This document shows positions 44,498 to 54,179 of a DNA stretch of 64,000 nucleotides, piece by piece. The stretch covers positions 24,648 through 88,647 of the forward strand of contig LVAV01000111.1 in NCBI GenBank assembly GCA_001604185.1. Direction: 5' to 3'. Numbering within the stretch: position 1 is the first letter of the stretch; each line of letters begins with the position of its first letter. The stretch is from Clostridiales bacterium Firm_16 (GTDB lineage Bacteria; Bacillota; Clostridia; Saccharofermentanales; Saccharofermentanaceae). The notes below the pieces were generated by a model that did no database searches, had not been told where the DNA came from, and was given only the letters and a program-made list of their open reading frames with translations. The translations under genes and the position numbers were made by a program.

Positions 44498-45307
44498 TCA
44501 TTTCTTTCTCCTGATCACATAGCTCTTGATCACCGGAGCCTCAAGATCATTAAGTTTGACTTTGCGAAGGACCTTCTCCTTGATCAGGGGCCGGGCCATA
44601 TCGATCGGAAGGAAAGTGTAGAACTCTCTTCCCTTAAGGAAAGGAATCACCTTGGCGCAGTCATCTATCTCGACCGGAAACCTGTGATACTTCGGAAACA
44701 GATTACGTATATATTCACCGAACTCTCGTAACGCGAAATCACACATTACATACTTCTCGTTAATGAGCTGCTCCCTCGAGATACTCTTATATTTCGTATT
44801 GTTATAGTCCGTAACCAGCACCATCTCATCGTTCTTATATTCTTCGCAGGTGAAACCGGATTTATGAAGCGGAATGATCGAATAGATAACATCCAGCTTA
44901 TCCTCCTGGATCTCCTCGATCAGTTCCTTCGACATATCGATGGAAACGATCACGCTGCTGTCAGGATGCTCGTCGATATACCGGCTGATCTCTTTTTCCA
45001 GATGACATACATAGACAGTATTCGAGCATCCTATACGTATCGTCTCGCCGGAATCATTCGAGATATTCGGAAGTTCACTCTCCGTCAGATCCACGATTTT
45101 CTGGGCATAGGACCGGAACTTTTCTCCATGTGGCGTCAATTCCACTTTTCTGTTCGTTCTCTCGAAAAGCTTGACCTTCAGCTCTTTCTCCAGTTCGCTG
45201 ATCCTGTTGCTTACCGTTGACTGGGCAACAAACATCGTTTGCGAGGTTTTCGTGAAGCTTCCCGTATCTGCCAGGATAAGAAATGTCCGCATCGATTCAA
45301 TATCCAT
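44498..45307 (-). CDS. LysR family transcriptional regulator
   Basis: A 269-residue LysR regulator. The N-terminal winged helix is 'MRTFLILADTGSFTKTSQTMFVAQSTVSNRISELEKELKVKLFERTNRKVELTPHGEKF' in family layout, and the effector domain begins near 90. It is slightly short for the family. GAGGAATTG lies before the ATG. It is divergent from a GNAT gene whose promoter region it shares (45308-45422), so it probably controls that gene. Confidence 0.9.
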   Translation of the reverse strand: MDIESMRTFLILADTGSFTKTSQTMFVAQSTVSNRISELEKELKVKLFERTNRKVELTPHGEKFRSYAQKIVDLTESELPNISNDSGETIRIGCSNTVYVCHLEKEISRYIDEHPDSSVIVSIDMSKELIEEIQEDKLDVIYSIIPLHKSGFTCEEYKNDEMVLVTDYNNTKYKSISREQLINEKYVMCDFALREFGEYIRNLFPKYHRFPVEIDDCAKVIPFLKGREFYTFLPIDMARPLIKEKVLRKVKLNDLEAPVIKSYVIRRKK

Positions 45308-45422
45308 ATCAATTCCTCACTATCGGTTTTCTCGATTGCTGTTATCAGAATAATTCGTTTTACAGATAGTATACTCCTGACTTATACTCGAAGCAAATCA
45401 CACGAGAAGGAGTTGCAAGACA

Positions 45423-45821
45423 ATGAATATCACATACAACGACACACAAGATTTTACGGAAAATGACTTGCGCAGATTGTTTCTATCCGTCAACTGGGAA
45501 TCCGGAAACTACCCGGAGAAGCTCCGGATCGCCATGGCCAACTACGGCTCGGTCTTCTCCGCATGGGACCGCGACAGACTGGTCGGTCTGGTAAGCATTA
45601 TGGATGACGGCATCATGAATGCATATATCCAGTATGTTCTTGTCGATCCCGAGTATCAGGGACAGGGTATCGGCAGACAACTTCTTAACATGGCAAAGGA
45701 AAGATACGCCGATTATCTAAGGATCGTAATTGTCGCATATAACAACAGGGTCTCTTTCTACGAGGCCTGTGGCTTCAGCCGAGGAGCAGAAAAGAGCCCC
45801 ATGTTCATCGAGCATTTCTGA
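45423..45821 (+). CDS. GNAT family N-acetyltransferase, divergent from LysR regulator
   Basis: A 132-residue acetyltransferase with 'MNAYIQYVLVDPEYQGQGIGRQLLNMAKERY' holding the Q-x-x-G-I-G acetyl-CoA loop and 'FYEACGFSRG' closing it. This is the short type of GNAT found next to LysR regulators (YhbS/YjdJ-like). GGAG lies ten bases before the ATG. Being divergent from the LysR gene, it is its likely target. Confidence 0.88.
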   Translation: MNITYNDTQDFTENDLRRLFLSVNWESGNYPEKLRIAMANYGSVFSAWDRDRLVGLVSIMDDGIMNAYIQYVLVDPEYQGQGIGRQLLNMAKERYADYLRIVIVAYNNRVSFYEACGFSRGAEKSPMFIEHF

Positions 45822-45844
45822 TACCGGAATTCGGCATTGACTCT

Positions 45845-47140
45845 TTATTGGGTGAATGTCCCGTAAGCGGCCACGGCCTCATCGATCGTCATCTCACCGG
45901 TTGCGACCGCATATATGGCCTGTCTCAACTGATAGACGGCATCATCGGTCAATCCGAATACCTCCGGCGACAGGATCCGGGATTCCGGAACTGCCTGGAA
46001 GGCGGCATACATACTGTTGAAAGACAGGTCCTTGGTGGGCGACATAAGTCCTTTTTTCTGGGCCATCTCACTCAGCTCCTGGGATGTGACCAGGAACCGC
46101 ATGAATTCATTGGAAATGTCCAGATTCTTACTGCTCTTGTTTACAGAAAACTGAAGATTCGGCATATCGAGGAAGTTAGCGCCTTCATCCGACATAGGGA
46201 CCGGGACGAAAGTATAACTAAACGGCTTCGCGATGAATGCCTCGGAACGGCTCTCACGTTTGGCTGTTCCGGAAACGGCATCTCCGGATGCGATCATCAT
46301 GGGCACATCACCTTCAAAGAAGCGAAGGATCACGGCGTCATAGTTGTTCTCGATCTTCCCGCACTCATCCAGATCCACGCAGCCATCCTTCAGGAATTGT
46401 TCGATCTTCTCAAGAGAGGTGCGCAGATACTCGCCGGCTGCGGGATCGAGGGCATTGAGTTTTTTCACTGCCTCAGCATTGTTCGCCACCGTTCCGCAGA
46501 AGAAAGGATAGATGGACAACGTGAAAAGTGAGGTTTTCTCTTCTTTGGAGAAGCCCATCATCGGGTTTTTATATCCCTTTGCGCGGAACGCATTGCATAC
46601 GTCCACGAGTTCCTTATACGTCTTGGGAACACTCAAGCCTTCTTTCTCGAAAAGATTGTTGTTCACGAGCATGCCGTAGGTATTCGAGAAGACCGGAACC
46701 ATCGGGAGGGTGCCGTCCTCTGTATTCAGGATGATATTACTGCGGATGCAGTTCAGATTGAGGCCCAGTGCCGGATCCGCCAGGTTCTCGGCATGATCGA
46801 TGGAAGATTTATATTGCTCACGGCCGTACATCCATGAGTAATTGACGTAGATGTCCGGGGCATCGTTTCCGTTCAGTACCGTACCGATCATGTTGTTGTA
46901 GTCGTCGATCTTCGTGTACATCAACTTCACATTGGGATAGTACTCATTGAAACGGTCGAATTCCGCTTCCAGGGCCTCAAAGTTATCGTAACCGCCGGAG
47001 ATATTGATGTAGCAGTTGAGAGAGGTGTCCAGAGCCGGTATGAAACCTTTCCCTGTCTCCGGGCGCTTTTCCTCTTTTTTGCACGAAGTCATGCCCAGTG
47101 CCATCACTCCCGCCAGAAAAACACTCATTATCTTCTTCAT
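45845..47140 (-). CDS. Family 1 extracellular solute-binding lipoprotein
   Basis: A 431-residue lipoprotein with lipobox LGMTSC (Cys20). The rest matches carbohydrate-type binding proteins: 'FEALEAEFDRFNEYYPNVKLMYTKI', 'APDIYVNYSWMYG', 'YKELVDVCNAFRAKGYKNPMMGFS' and the closing 'MRFLVTSQELSEMAQKKGLMSP'. It begins four bases after the hybrid histidine kinase gene's stop and no permease genes follow. It therefore may serve as an outside sensor feeding that kinase rather than as a transporter subunit (inference). Confidence 0.85.
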   Translation of the reverse strand: MKKIMSVFLAGVMALGMTSCKKEEKRPETGKGFIPALDTSLNCYINISGGYDNFEALEAEFDRFNEYYPNVKLMYTKIDDYNNMIGTVLNGNDAPDIYVNYSWMYGREQYKSSIDHAENLADPALGLNLNCIRSNIILNTEDGTLPMVPVFSNTYGMLVNNNLFEKEGLSVPKTYKELVDVCNAFRAKGYKNPMMGFSKEEKTSLFTLSIYPFFCGTVANNAEAVKKLNALDPAAGEYLRTSLEKIEQFLKDGCVDLDECGKIENNYDAVILRFFEGDVPMMIASGDAVSGTAKRESRSEAFIAKPFSYTFVPVPMSDEGANFLDMPNLQFSVNKSSKNLDISNEFMRFLVTSQELSEMAQKKGLMSPTKDLSFNSMYAAFQAVPESRILSPEVFGLTDDAVYQLRQAIYAVATGEMTIDEAVAAYGTFTQ

Positions 47141-47144
47141 ATTA

Positions 47145-49676
47145 TTACCTTCCTTCCCGAATTCTTCGGATCTCTTTAATGACTAACTTGATATCGACAG
47201 GCTTGGCTATGTGGCCATTCATTCCCGCGTTCAGACATTCCGTGACATTCTCGGAGAAAGCGTCCGCCGTCATAGCCACGATCGGAATCGAGGATGCCCA
47301 GGGGTCTTCCAGTTTCCGGATCGTCCTTGTGGCGTCCAGTCCGTTCATTTCCGGCATCTGTACATCCATGAAGACCAGCGTATACCGGCCTTTCTCCGCT
47401 TCACGCACCTTATCCACACAGACCCGTCCGTTCTCCGCGCGTTCTGTCGTGATTCCGAACATGGAAAGCATGGTGGAGATAATCTCCCAGTTGATATCGT
47501 TATCCTCGGCAACCAGGATGTGCAGGCCCTGCAGATCGGAGTAATCGTCCTCCGGCTCCAGAGATCTGGACTCTTTGCCGATCAGGGTGTTGATCTTATC
47601 ATAAAGCGTGGAACGGAAAAGAGGCTTGCTGACGAAGCCGTTGGCGCCGGCTTCTTTGGCCTTATCCTCAATATCCGACCAGTCATAGGCGGAAATAAGC
47701 AGGATCGGAGTATTCGCGCCGATCTCCGAGCGGATACGTTTAATGGTATCAATTCCATCGATTTCCGGCATTTTCCAGTCTACGATGATCACGTCGTAAT
47801 CCCGTCCGGAAAGATGTCTGTGCTCGATCATGCCGAGGGCTTCCAGTCCGCTTCGTGCCTGTTCCGTTCTGGCACCCAGTTCATCCAGGGTATCGACCGC
47901 CGTCTTGAGCATAACCTCATCATCATCCACGATCAGAACATCCATAGGATCAAGCTTCATATCTTCTCTCTGTCTGTCGGCAGCAGGAATATCCAGTACG
48001 ACGGTGAAAGTGGTTCCCTTCCCCTGTTCGCTCTGGCAATCAATCGTTCCGCCCATCAGCTCGACCATCTGCTTGGTAATGGCCAGACCGAGGCCGGTTC
48101 CCTGAATACTGTTGACGCGGCTGTCGACCTGTCGAGAGAATGGCTCATACATGCTCTCCATATACTCTTTGCTCATGCCGATGCCCGTATCCGCTACAAC
48201 ATAGGTCAGTCGTACACAATCCGGATTCGGGCTCGCGTCCTCGCGCATTTCTACACTTACCCGTCCTCCGGGCTCCGTGTACTTAATAGAGTTGGAAAGG
48301 ATGTTTATATAGATCTGGTTCAGACGAAGCTGGTCTGCATACAGATATTCCTTTTCCATACGGTTGATATGGAAACTGAATTCCAGGTTCTTTTCCTTGA
48401 TCATCGGCTGGGAAATATTGACCAGATTCTCTACCGTTTCCACTATGGAGAAGGTCAGCGGACTCAGTTTCAGTTTGCCGCTTTCTACCTTCGAAATATC
48501 CAGAATGTCGTTGATCAGGGTCAAAAGATGATTGCTGGCCAGACTGATCTTTCGAAGGCTTTCCTCCGTAGACTCCACATCTCCGAGGTTTTTCTCGGCA
48601 ATGGTCGTAAGGCCGATGATGGCATTCATCGGGGTACGGATATCATGGGACATGGTAGAAAGGAAGTCGGTTTTGGCCTTACTGGCGGATTCCGCCGCTC
48701 TGGCCGTGACCTGAAGACGCTTATTCAGGAACAGCATATGGAACATATCCAGCAGGAACAGGATCAGAAGGCCTGCGGAAACGACGCCGAACAGCAGCCA
48801 GTCTTCTTTCTCCACATGGAGATCTTCCGCAGGTACAAAACCTAACAGTGTCCATCCGGATGTAGCCGATACCGGCGTAAAGGAAAGCACGCCTTCTCTC
48901 TTATGCGAATCAATCATGGAAATAGAGCCTGTCGAGGAAGTGATCTTTTCGAAAACCTGCTTCGCCGATTCGGGATCCGACTGGTTATAGGATTTATAAA
49001 ATTCGAAAAAACTGGAGTTCTTAAAGCTGTATCCCTTGAGGATATAGTCCCCGTTGGCGTCGATCATGGACAGTTCCGCGTTCACAAGTTCAGTCTGAGG
49101 GAAAACCCACTTCTGTTCGATCTCCGAGATGGGGATAACGCGCAGAAGCACTGCAGGAACGGAACTTTCGGTTTCCGGATCGTACAGTGTAACAGTGTTA
49201 CAGAATGCCAGAGACTGCTCTCCGTTCATCGGATTGGTATAGGCGCGGGTAATATTGATCGATTTTCCGATCTCATCGATCCAGGATACGTCATCCAGGA
49301 GATCCACACGCTTATAGGAGACTGCATACTCGTCCGTCGTTCCCTGCTTCGGTCTTGTAGAAAGGCCTGTAAGTGTGTCAACGGAAACCAGATGCGCCGA
49401 AGTATTCACAAGAACATGAGAAGCGCGAATAAATTCGGTAGCCTCTTCCATTGTCATAGAGCTGTTGTTGATATAACGCGCCCAGACATCGCAGATCCTC
49501 TGCTCTCCCTCGAGGTAATTCTCTGTTACCTTCTCCATGGTGACCGTTGTATCGACAAAGTTCTCGATCTGGCGCTCGTAGGAATTGCGGCTTGAAAATC
49601 TGGAGTAAAAAACCACGAAGATCAATATGGCTGACATAATGATCATGTTAACGATGATGATTAATACCTTTTTCAT
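47145..49676 (-). CDS. Hybrid histidine kinase with two receiver domains
   Basis: A membrane sensor kinase of about 843 residues, taking ATG 49676 (GGGGAA eight bases upstream). An earlier ATG at 49706 is possible, and a reading from 49796 adds a non-typical leader. Helices lie at about 3-22 and 290-310, with an outside Cache/dCache-like region between. HisKA is 'FLSTMSHDIRTPMNAIIG'; ATPase motifs are 'DTGIGM' and 'GTGLGLAI'. Two receivers follow: 'VLIVDDDEVML ... VIIVDWKMPEIDGI' and 'ILVAEDNDINW ... LVFMDVQMPEMNGL'. The Asp residues are present in both. No Hpt domain or DNA-binding output is seen. It is cotranscribed with a solute-binding lipoprotein. Confidence 0.9.
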   Translation of the reverse strand: MKKVLIIIVNMIIMSAILIFVVFYSRFSSRNSYERQIENFVDTTVTMEKVTENYLEGEQRICDVWARYINNSSMTMEEATEFIRASHVLVNTSAHLVSVDTLTGLSTRPKQGTTDEYAVSYKRVDLLDDVSWIDEIGKSINITRAYTNPMNGEQSLAFCNTVTLYDPETESSVPAVLLRVIPISEIEQKWVFPQTELVNAELSMIDANGDYILKGYSFKNSSFFEFYKSYNQSDPESAKQVFEKITSSTGSISMIDSHKREGVLSFTPVSATSGWTLLGFVPAEDLHVEKEDWLLFGVVSAGLLILFLLDMFHMLFLNKRLQVTARAAESASKAKTDFLSTMSHDIRTPMNAIIGLTTIAEKNLGDVESTEESLRKISLASNHLLTLINDILDISKVESGKLKLSPLTFSIVETVENLVNISQPMIKEKNLEFSFHINRMEKEYLYADQLRLNQIYINILSNSIKYTEPGGRVSVEMREDASPNPDCVRLTYVVADTGIGMSKEYMESMYEPFSRQVDSRVNSIQGTGLGLAITKQMVELMGGTIDCQSEQGKGTTFTVVLDIPAADRQREDMKLDPMDVLIVDDDEVMLKTAVDTLDELGARTEQARSGLEALGMIEHRHLSGRDYDVIIVDWKMPEIDGIDTIKRIRSEIGANTPILLISAYDWSDIEDKAKEAGANGFVSKPLFRSTLYDKINTLIGKESRSLEPEDDYSDLQGLHILVAEDNDINWEIISTMLSMFGITTERAENGRVCVDKVREAEKGRYTLVFMDVQMPEMNGLDATRTIRKLEDPWASSIPIVAMTADAFSENVTECLNAGMNGHIAKPVDIKLVIKEIRRIREGR

Positions 49677-49893
49677 GTTCTGATTCCCCAATACAAGCCT
49701 GATCATTTTTCTCGTTGCCCAATCATCCGGATCCCCCCGGATCGAGAAAGATATATCTGTATTATATATCATTATCCGTAAAAAGTCCTTGACCACCCAT
49801 CTTCAAAAACGAGGCAAAAAGAAATTTTCAGTTCTCGTCGGTTTTTTTCACTCCAAGACCTTCAAAGCCGAAAAGGCCTGAAATCTGGGAACT

Positions 49894-49940
49894 CTACCAA
49901 CAGTCGGTTGTAATAATTTCCCCTTGTTGGTAGTTTTATC
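49894..49940 (+). promoter_or_regulatory. Leader hairpin with T tract upstream of the double acyltransferase gene
   Basis: CTACCAACA pairs with TGTTGGTAG (49894-49902 with 49925-49933, 9 bp perfect), followed by TTTTATC. Nested within is CCAAC/GGTTG. On the plus strand this has the form of a transcription terminator located 35 bases before the gene's start, so it may be an attenuator. It could instead be a protein-binding dyad around a TAATAAT -10-like element. Confidence 0.45.
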
Positions 49941-49967
49941 TTAGAAAAAACTGTAAGGAGACACCTT

Positions 49968-52913
49968 ATGCGATTACGTAAGAGACTAAGTATATTGATT
50001 TCTGTTATCCTTCTTCTCGTATCCTTCTCGGCCACCCTCCCGGCTGCCGATGAGGAGGGAACTACCTATGACCTTCCAGAAGGAGTTACGCTCACCCTGC
50101 CGAAAGAATTCGAAGAAGTATATTGGGTCGGCATGAAAGATGAAGATTCGAAATTGACCGCACAAGTAGGCGCAGATACCATCGTGCAACAGCTTGTAAA
50201 ATTGGGTTCAAGTCTTGAAAGCAGGTCTCCCGCTGTAGGTCAGGACAACGGGCAGACATACTTTGTCTGTAAACGAATTCAAGATGCGCCTGCCGATCTC
50301 AGTGAATCCTCATTGCTCGCACTTATCGGCGAAAACAGAGATGATCCAAATGATTATTTGCACATCGATATCCTCGAAAAGGGCCTGATTCAAGTCGGCG
50401 ATATCGAAATGTATAAAGCCAGCTGTCAAATCTCTGTCGAACTGAACAAAGATGTTCATGTGAAATATAAAGCAAAGACATACATGTATGGGTTTGTTAC
50501 CGAATCAGGGAAGCTTCACAGCATTGAATTATCGATCTATAGTGATCCGAATAATCTCAACGAGGCGATCCCCTTCACGACCGAAGATCTCGAGCACCTG
50601 GATTATCTCGAATCTTATATCATCGGGTCCCTTAAGTTTGACGGAAAGGCTGTAAAGATCAATGCAGAACCTTACCCAACATCTGAAAATACAAGCAACG
50701 TTACGGAAACGGAAACCAAAGCAGACGCAACACCGACGCCGGCAAAGGGAACCTCGAAATCCTCCAGCCGAAATTTCTTCAAGAGCTTCACCGGCTTCTC
50801 GTTCCCTCTTTGGATCTTTGCAGTCGGCCTGGCTTGCTTGCTGATCGCGGGCGCCAAAGTGTCCAAGAGACGCGAGTGGCAGGAAGAACCCTTCTCTCTT
50901 GGTACGTCTAAGGCTGTCCAGGGATTTGCTGCCGTAGGCATTATCCTTCACCATCTCTCGCAGCAACTCAAAGTGGAAGCAGGACCGCTCCAGTTCCTGT
51001 CCGAGTGCGGCGTACTTTTTGTAGGAATATTCTTCTTCTTCTCCGGTTACGGACTTTATACCAGTCTGAAGACGAAGAAGGACTATCTTAAAGGATTCCT
51101 CAGAAAGCGTCTCATAACGATTCTTATACCGTTTTATATGTGCATCGCGATCTTTACCATTGCATCCTGCATCTGCGGCACCAAATACAGCGTATTGAGT
51201 CTGATATACGTGCTTTCCGGATGGTCGCTGATCAATGCTCATATGTGGTATATCGTTGAGATCGCGATCTTGTACCTGGCATTCTATATCATCTTCAAGT
51301 TGATCAAGAACCGCACGGTTGCAACTGTCGTAATGACCCTCTTCGTCCTTCTCATGATGGGCGGAAGCCTGTATCTCTGCCACGGCACGGACATGGCCAG
51401 CCGCTACTGGTTCATGGGCGAATGGTGGTACAACACCTCGCTTCTCTTTATCGTCGGAATCATCGTATCCAAGCATCAGGAGGGACTCCGGAAAACAGCA
51501 AGGAAAGGTTACATCGTACTTCTCCCGCTCTTCGGGATCCTGACAGCGGCTTTCGGATGGATCAATCATCACTTCCTTGCTAAGTATTCCTACTGGAGTG
51601 AGATCCCGGGAAAAGATCCCAGATATCTGGATAAGCTCCGTTGCCTTTCCGTACAGGTTCCGTTCATTCTCTGCTTCGTAGTCTTTGTTCTTCTTATCAT
51701 GATGAAGGTCCGTTTCGGAAACCCGGTCCTGAAGTTCCTTGGTGCGATCTCGCTGGAACTCTACCTGATCCACAATCTGTTCCTTACGGGACTCTCCAAC
51801 GGTACGATATTTAAAGTGAAATCCCCTTCTATGTACATTCTTCTCACGATTCTTATGGCAATTGGTGCGGCTACGATCATCAGCGGCGCCGACAAATACC
51901 TGATCGGTCTTTTGAACAGAAAGAAGGAGAGCAAGCAGGAGCTCACCTCCTCCCGCAACCATTCTATCGACTTTATGAGGATCGTAATGGCATTCCTGGT
52001 CGTAACCATCCACCTGCCGTTCGCGGGGAAGGCCGGAGAAGTCTTTATTACCTTCGGGAAAACAGCCGTTCCCTTCTTCCTCGTCATTTGCGGTTATATG
52101 CTGTATCGTGACGATGCAAAAGAACTGATGTCCCGTCTTCTCAAGCAGACCCGACGTATCCTGATTTTCTACATTGCGTCGAACGTCTTCTATGCAGCGG
52201 CTGTAGCACTTTATGACAAAGTAACGTTGGGCAAAGTAAATATGCGGCCGTACTTCACGGCCAAGGCCATAAAGGACTTCCTGCTTTACAACTTCTCACC
52301 TTTCTCCGAGCATCTGTGGTTCTTCGGATCTCTGCTTTATGCCCTTGTGATCCTTCTTATTCTGAACAAGTGTAAGATTTTAAAACCCGCTATATTCCTG
52401 GGACCTGTCCTGATCGCTGCCTATGTGGTATTGTCGCATATGGGCGTCGGAGAAGATTACCAGCTGAGAAATGCCATTCTGGTCGGCCTGGCGTATACCA
52501 TGACAGGAATGCTCATACGCAGATACGAGAAGAAGATCCTGAGCATCAAGGGCCTTCCTGTGATCCTCGGTGTCCTTGCAGTCGGTGCAAGTGTTGCCGC
52601 CATCGTTGAGCTGAACACTTATAAGCAAGGTGTCGCCGTGCCTTTCGTAGGCTGCGAGATCCTGACGGTCGTTCTCGTTCTTCTGTGCCTCCGGTTCCCG
52701 AACTTCGGCATGGGCACATATGCAGAAAAACTCGGAAGAACATGTTCTCTTCCGATCTATATCATGCATATCTTTACGATGATGGTGTTCCTTATGACCA
52801 ATAACCAGGAGTTCTTCGGCAAGTACGGCGCGGTCCTGATTTTTGTTGTGACTGCTGTAGCTGTGGCGCTCTACGAGAATATAAAAGAAGCCGTGATCAA
52901 ATCAAGAGAGTGA
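49968..52913 (+). CDS. Double acyltransferase-3 membrane protein with secreted N-terminal domain
   Basis: A 981-residue protein. A signal peptide (1-26) and an outside domain (about 27-270) lead into a linker rich in Thr/Glu/Ser, then two acyltransferase-3 modules. The first runs about 300-650 ('AVGIILHHLSQQL', 'FFFSGYGLYTSL', 'FMGEWWYNTSLLFIVG'), and the second about 665-975 ('SIDFMRIVMAFLVVTIHLPF', 'VPFFLVICGYMLYR'). Each has roughly ten membrane helices and the family's catalytic His. Usually one module is found per protein. Such enzymes O-acetylate or otherwise acylate wall or surface sugars. A good AAGGAG lies before the ATG. A relative of the first module is encoded convergently at 52995-54167. 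Confidence 0.8.
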   Translation: MRLRKRLSILISVILLLVSFSATLPAADEEGTTYDLPEGVTLTLPKEFEEVYWVGMKDEDSKLTAQVGADTIVQQLVKLGSSLESRSPAVGQDNGQTYFVCKRIQDAPADLSESSLLALIGENRDDPNDYLHIDILEKGLIQVGDIEMYKASCQISVELNKDVHVKYKAKTYMYGFVTESGKLHSIELSIYSDPNNLNEAIPFTTEDLEHLDYLESYIIGSLKFDGKAVKINAEPYPTSENTSNVTETETKADATPTPAKGTSKSSSRNFFKSFTGFSFPLWIFAVGLACLLIAGAKVSKRREWQEEPFSLGTSKAVQGFAAVGIILHHLSQQLKVEAGPLQFLSECGVLFVGIFFFFSGYGLYTSLKTKKDYLKGFLRKRLITILIPFYMCIAIFTIASCICGTKYSVLSLIYVLSGWSLINAHMWYIVEIAILYLAFYIIFKLIKNRTVATVVMTLFVLLMMGGSLYLCHGTDMASRYWFMGEWWYNTSLLFIVGIIVSKHQEGLRKTARKGYIVLLPLFGILTAAFGWINHHFLAKYSYWSEIPGKDPRYLDKLRCLSVQVPFILCFVVFVLLIMMKVRFGNPVLKFLGAISLELYLIHNLFLTGLSNGTIFKVKSPSMYILLTILMAIGAATIISGADKYLIGLLNRKKESKQELTSSRNHSIDFMRIVMAFLVVTIHLPFAGKAGEVFITFGKTAVPFFLVICGYMLYRDDAKELMSRLLKQTRRILIFYIASNVFYAAAVALYDKVTLGKVNMRPYFTAKAIKDFLLYNFSPFSEHLWFFGSLLYALVILLILNKCKILKPAIFLGPVLIAAYVVLSHMGVGEDYQLRNAILVGLAYTMTGMLIRRYEKKILSIKGLPVILGVLAVGASVAAIVELNTYKQGVAVPFVGCEILTVVLVLLCLRFPNFGMGTYAEKLGRTCSLPIYIMHIFTMMVFLMTNNQEFFGKYGAVLIFVVTAVAVALYENIKEAVIKSRE

Positions 52914-52940
52914 TTGATTTCCCGTTTTCATAACCTCGGA

Positions 52941-52972
52941 AAAAGGACTCGGGCACGTGCCCGAGTCCTTTT
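52941..52972. terminator. Perfect bidirectional terminator palindrome
   Basis: A 32-bp perfect palindrome with 16-base arms (AAAAGGACTCGGGCAC and its complement) and no loop sits between two convergent acyltransferase genes. It has T runs on both strands and serves both. Confidence 0.9.
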
Positions 52973-52994
52973 CTAATGTCAAATACCAGGAATG

Positions 52995-54167
52995 CTATTT
53001 CACATCCCCGTCGAAAAGACCCCCTCGACGCTCAAGGACTTTGTTCTTGATCAGATATACGAGGGATGCAGATACGAGCGTGCCGGCCAGGACGGCGGGC
53101 AGGTAGGCATAAATACCGAGGCGCTCATATATGAAATAGAGTTTATTGCACATAAGGTAATTGAGCATGATGGTCTCCAGCGAGATCTTGCCCAGGAATC
53201 TTAGGACAGGGTTTCCGAATTTGATTCGTGAGAGCACCGCCATAATGAAGATAAGGAACAGTATCTCAAAGACGGTTTCTGTACCAAGGCCGATAAGTTT
53301 ATCGAGCACCGGATGCTTTACACCACCACGTTCCGTCCAGTAGATCGCGTTATTGATGAGATCCCTGTGAACAAAGTCAACGATTACGAAAAGGGCTGCG
53401 GAAGCAATGAGAATAGAAACGAAAGCTCTGCGGATGATCTTATTGATCCGTTTCTCCTTATACGCATAAAGCATGCCTAACGGGAACATCAGGATCGTGT
53501 TATACCACCATTCTCCCTTGAACCAATAAGACATTACGTTCGAATCAGAGTGGCCGGACAGAAGTCCGATCACGATCATGACAAGGACGACACCGGTCAT
53601 GAGGGCAATGCCCGTCAGAGGCTTTCTAACGCGGGAGAAAACGAGCCGGAACATCACATAAAGGAGCATGATCTCTACAGCAAACCACATCTGGTTATTG
53701 ATGAGGAACACGCCGAAGAAACTGCAGATGACCTCCATAGAAGCAAAGCTTTTGCCATTTTGTATATTCGCGATGATCGCATCGGTCAGGTAGATATAGT
53801 TGCAGATAAAGAACGGAACAAGTACCGTAAATATCCTTCTTCTCATGAATCCCTTCAGGTAGTCCGGATCCGTCATCCACCTCTTGACCAGACCGAATCC
53901 CGAACAGAAGAAGAAGAATGCCACCGGCAGGATTCCATAGTAGTAGTAATCAAAGAACGGCCGCATCTGGTTACCACGAATGCCGAAATGATCGAGGGTG
54001 ATCACGGTCTGATGGAAGATGATAAATATGGCCAGAAGGCCCTGCATTTCCTTGCTGATCACCCTGTCGAAAAATGGCGTGTCATCAGAGGAGCGTAAGG
54101 ATGCACTCGGTAGCAGCAACAGCCCCAGGAAAGCTATACTGATGTAAAATGTAATCGAAAAATCCAC
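52995..54167 (-). CDS. Acyltransferase-3 (OafA-like) membrane protein
   Basis: A 390-residue membrane acyltransferase with about ten helices. It has 'GLLAIFIIFHQTVITL' (with the family His), 'FFFFCSGFGLVKRW' and 'WFKGEWWYNTILMFPLGMLY'. The last matches 'FMGEWWYNTSLLFIVGII' of the first module in the neighbouring double enzyme, so the two are relatives. It starts 12 bases after the XRE regulator's stop, forming a regulator-enzyme operon. It probably O-acylates a surface polysaccharide. Confidence 0.85.
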   Translation of the reverse strand: MDFSITFYISIAFLGLLLLPSASLRSSDDTPFFDRVISKEMQGLLAIFIIFHQTVITLDHFGIRGNQMRPFFDYYYYGILPVAFFFFCSGFGLVKRWMTDPDYLKGFMRRRIFTVLVPFFICNYIYLTDAIIANIQNGKSFASMEVICSFFGVFLINNQMWFAVEIMLLYVMFRLVFSRVRKPLTGIALMTGVVLVMIVIGLLSGHSDSNVMSYWFKGEWWYNTILMFPLGMLYAYKEKRINKIIRRAFVSILIASAALFVIVDFVHRDLINNAIYWTERGGVKHPVLDKLIGLGTETVFEILFLIFIMAVLSRIKFGNPVLRFLGKISLETIMLNYLMCNKLYFIYERLGIYAYLPAVLAGTLVSASLVYLIKNKVLERRGGLFDGDVK

Positions 54168-54179
54168 CTTCTGTACTCC

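Noticed and set aside
47211..48845. A 544-codon plus-strand open frame opposite the hybrid kinase
   Set aside because: Antisense to recognisable HisKA, ATPase and receiver domains; no ribosome binding site or recognisable protein.
50529..52013. A 494-codon minus-strand open frame opposite the double acyltransferase
   Set aside because: Highly charged, no membrane or domain pattern, and antisense to a well-supported gene.
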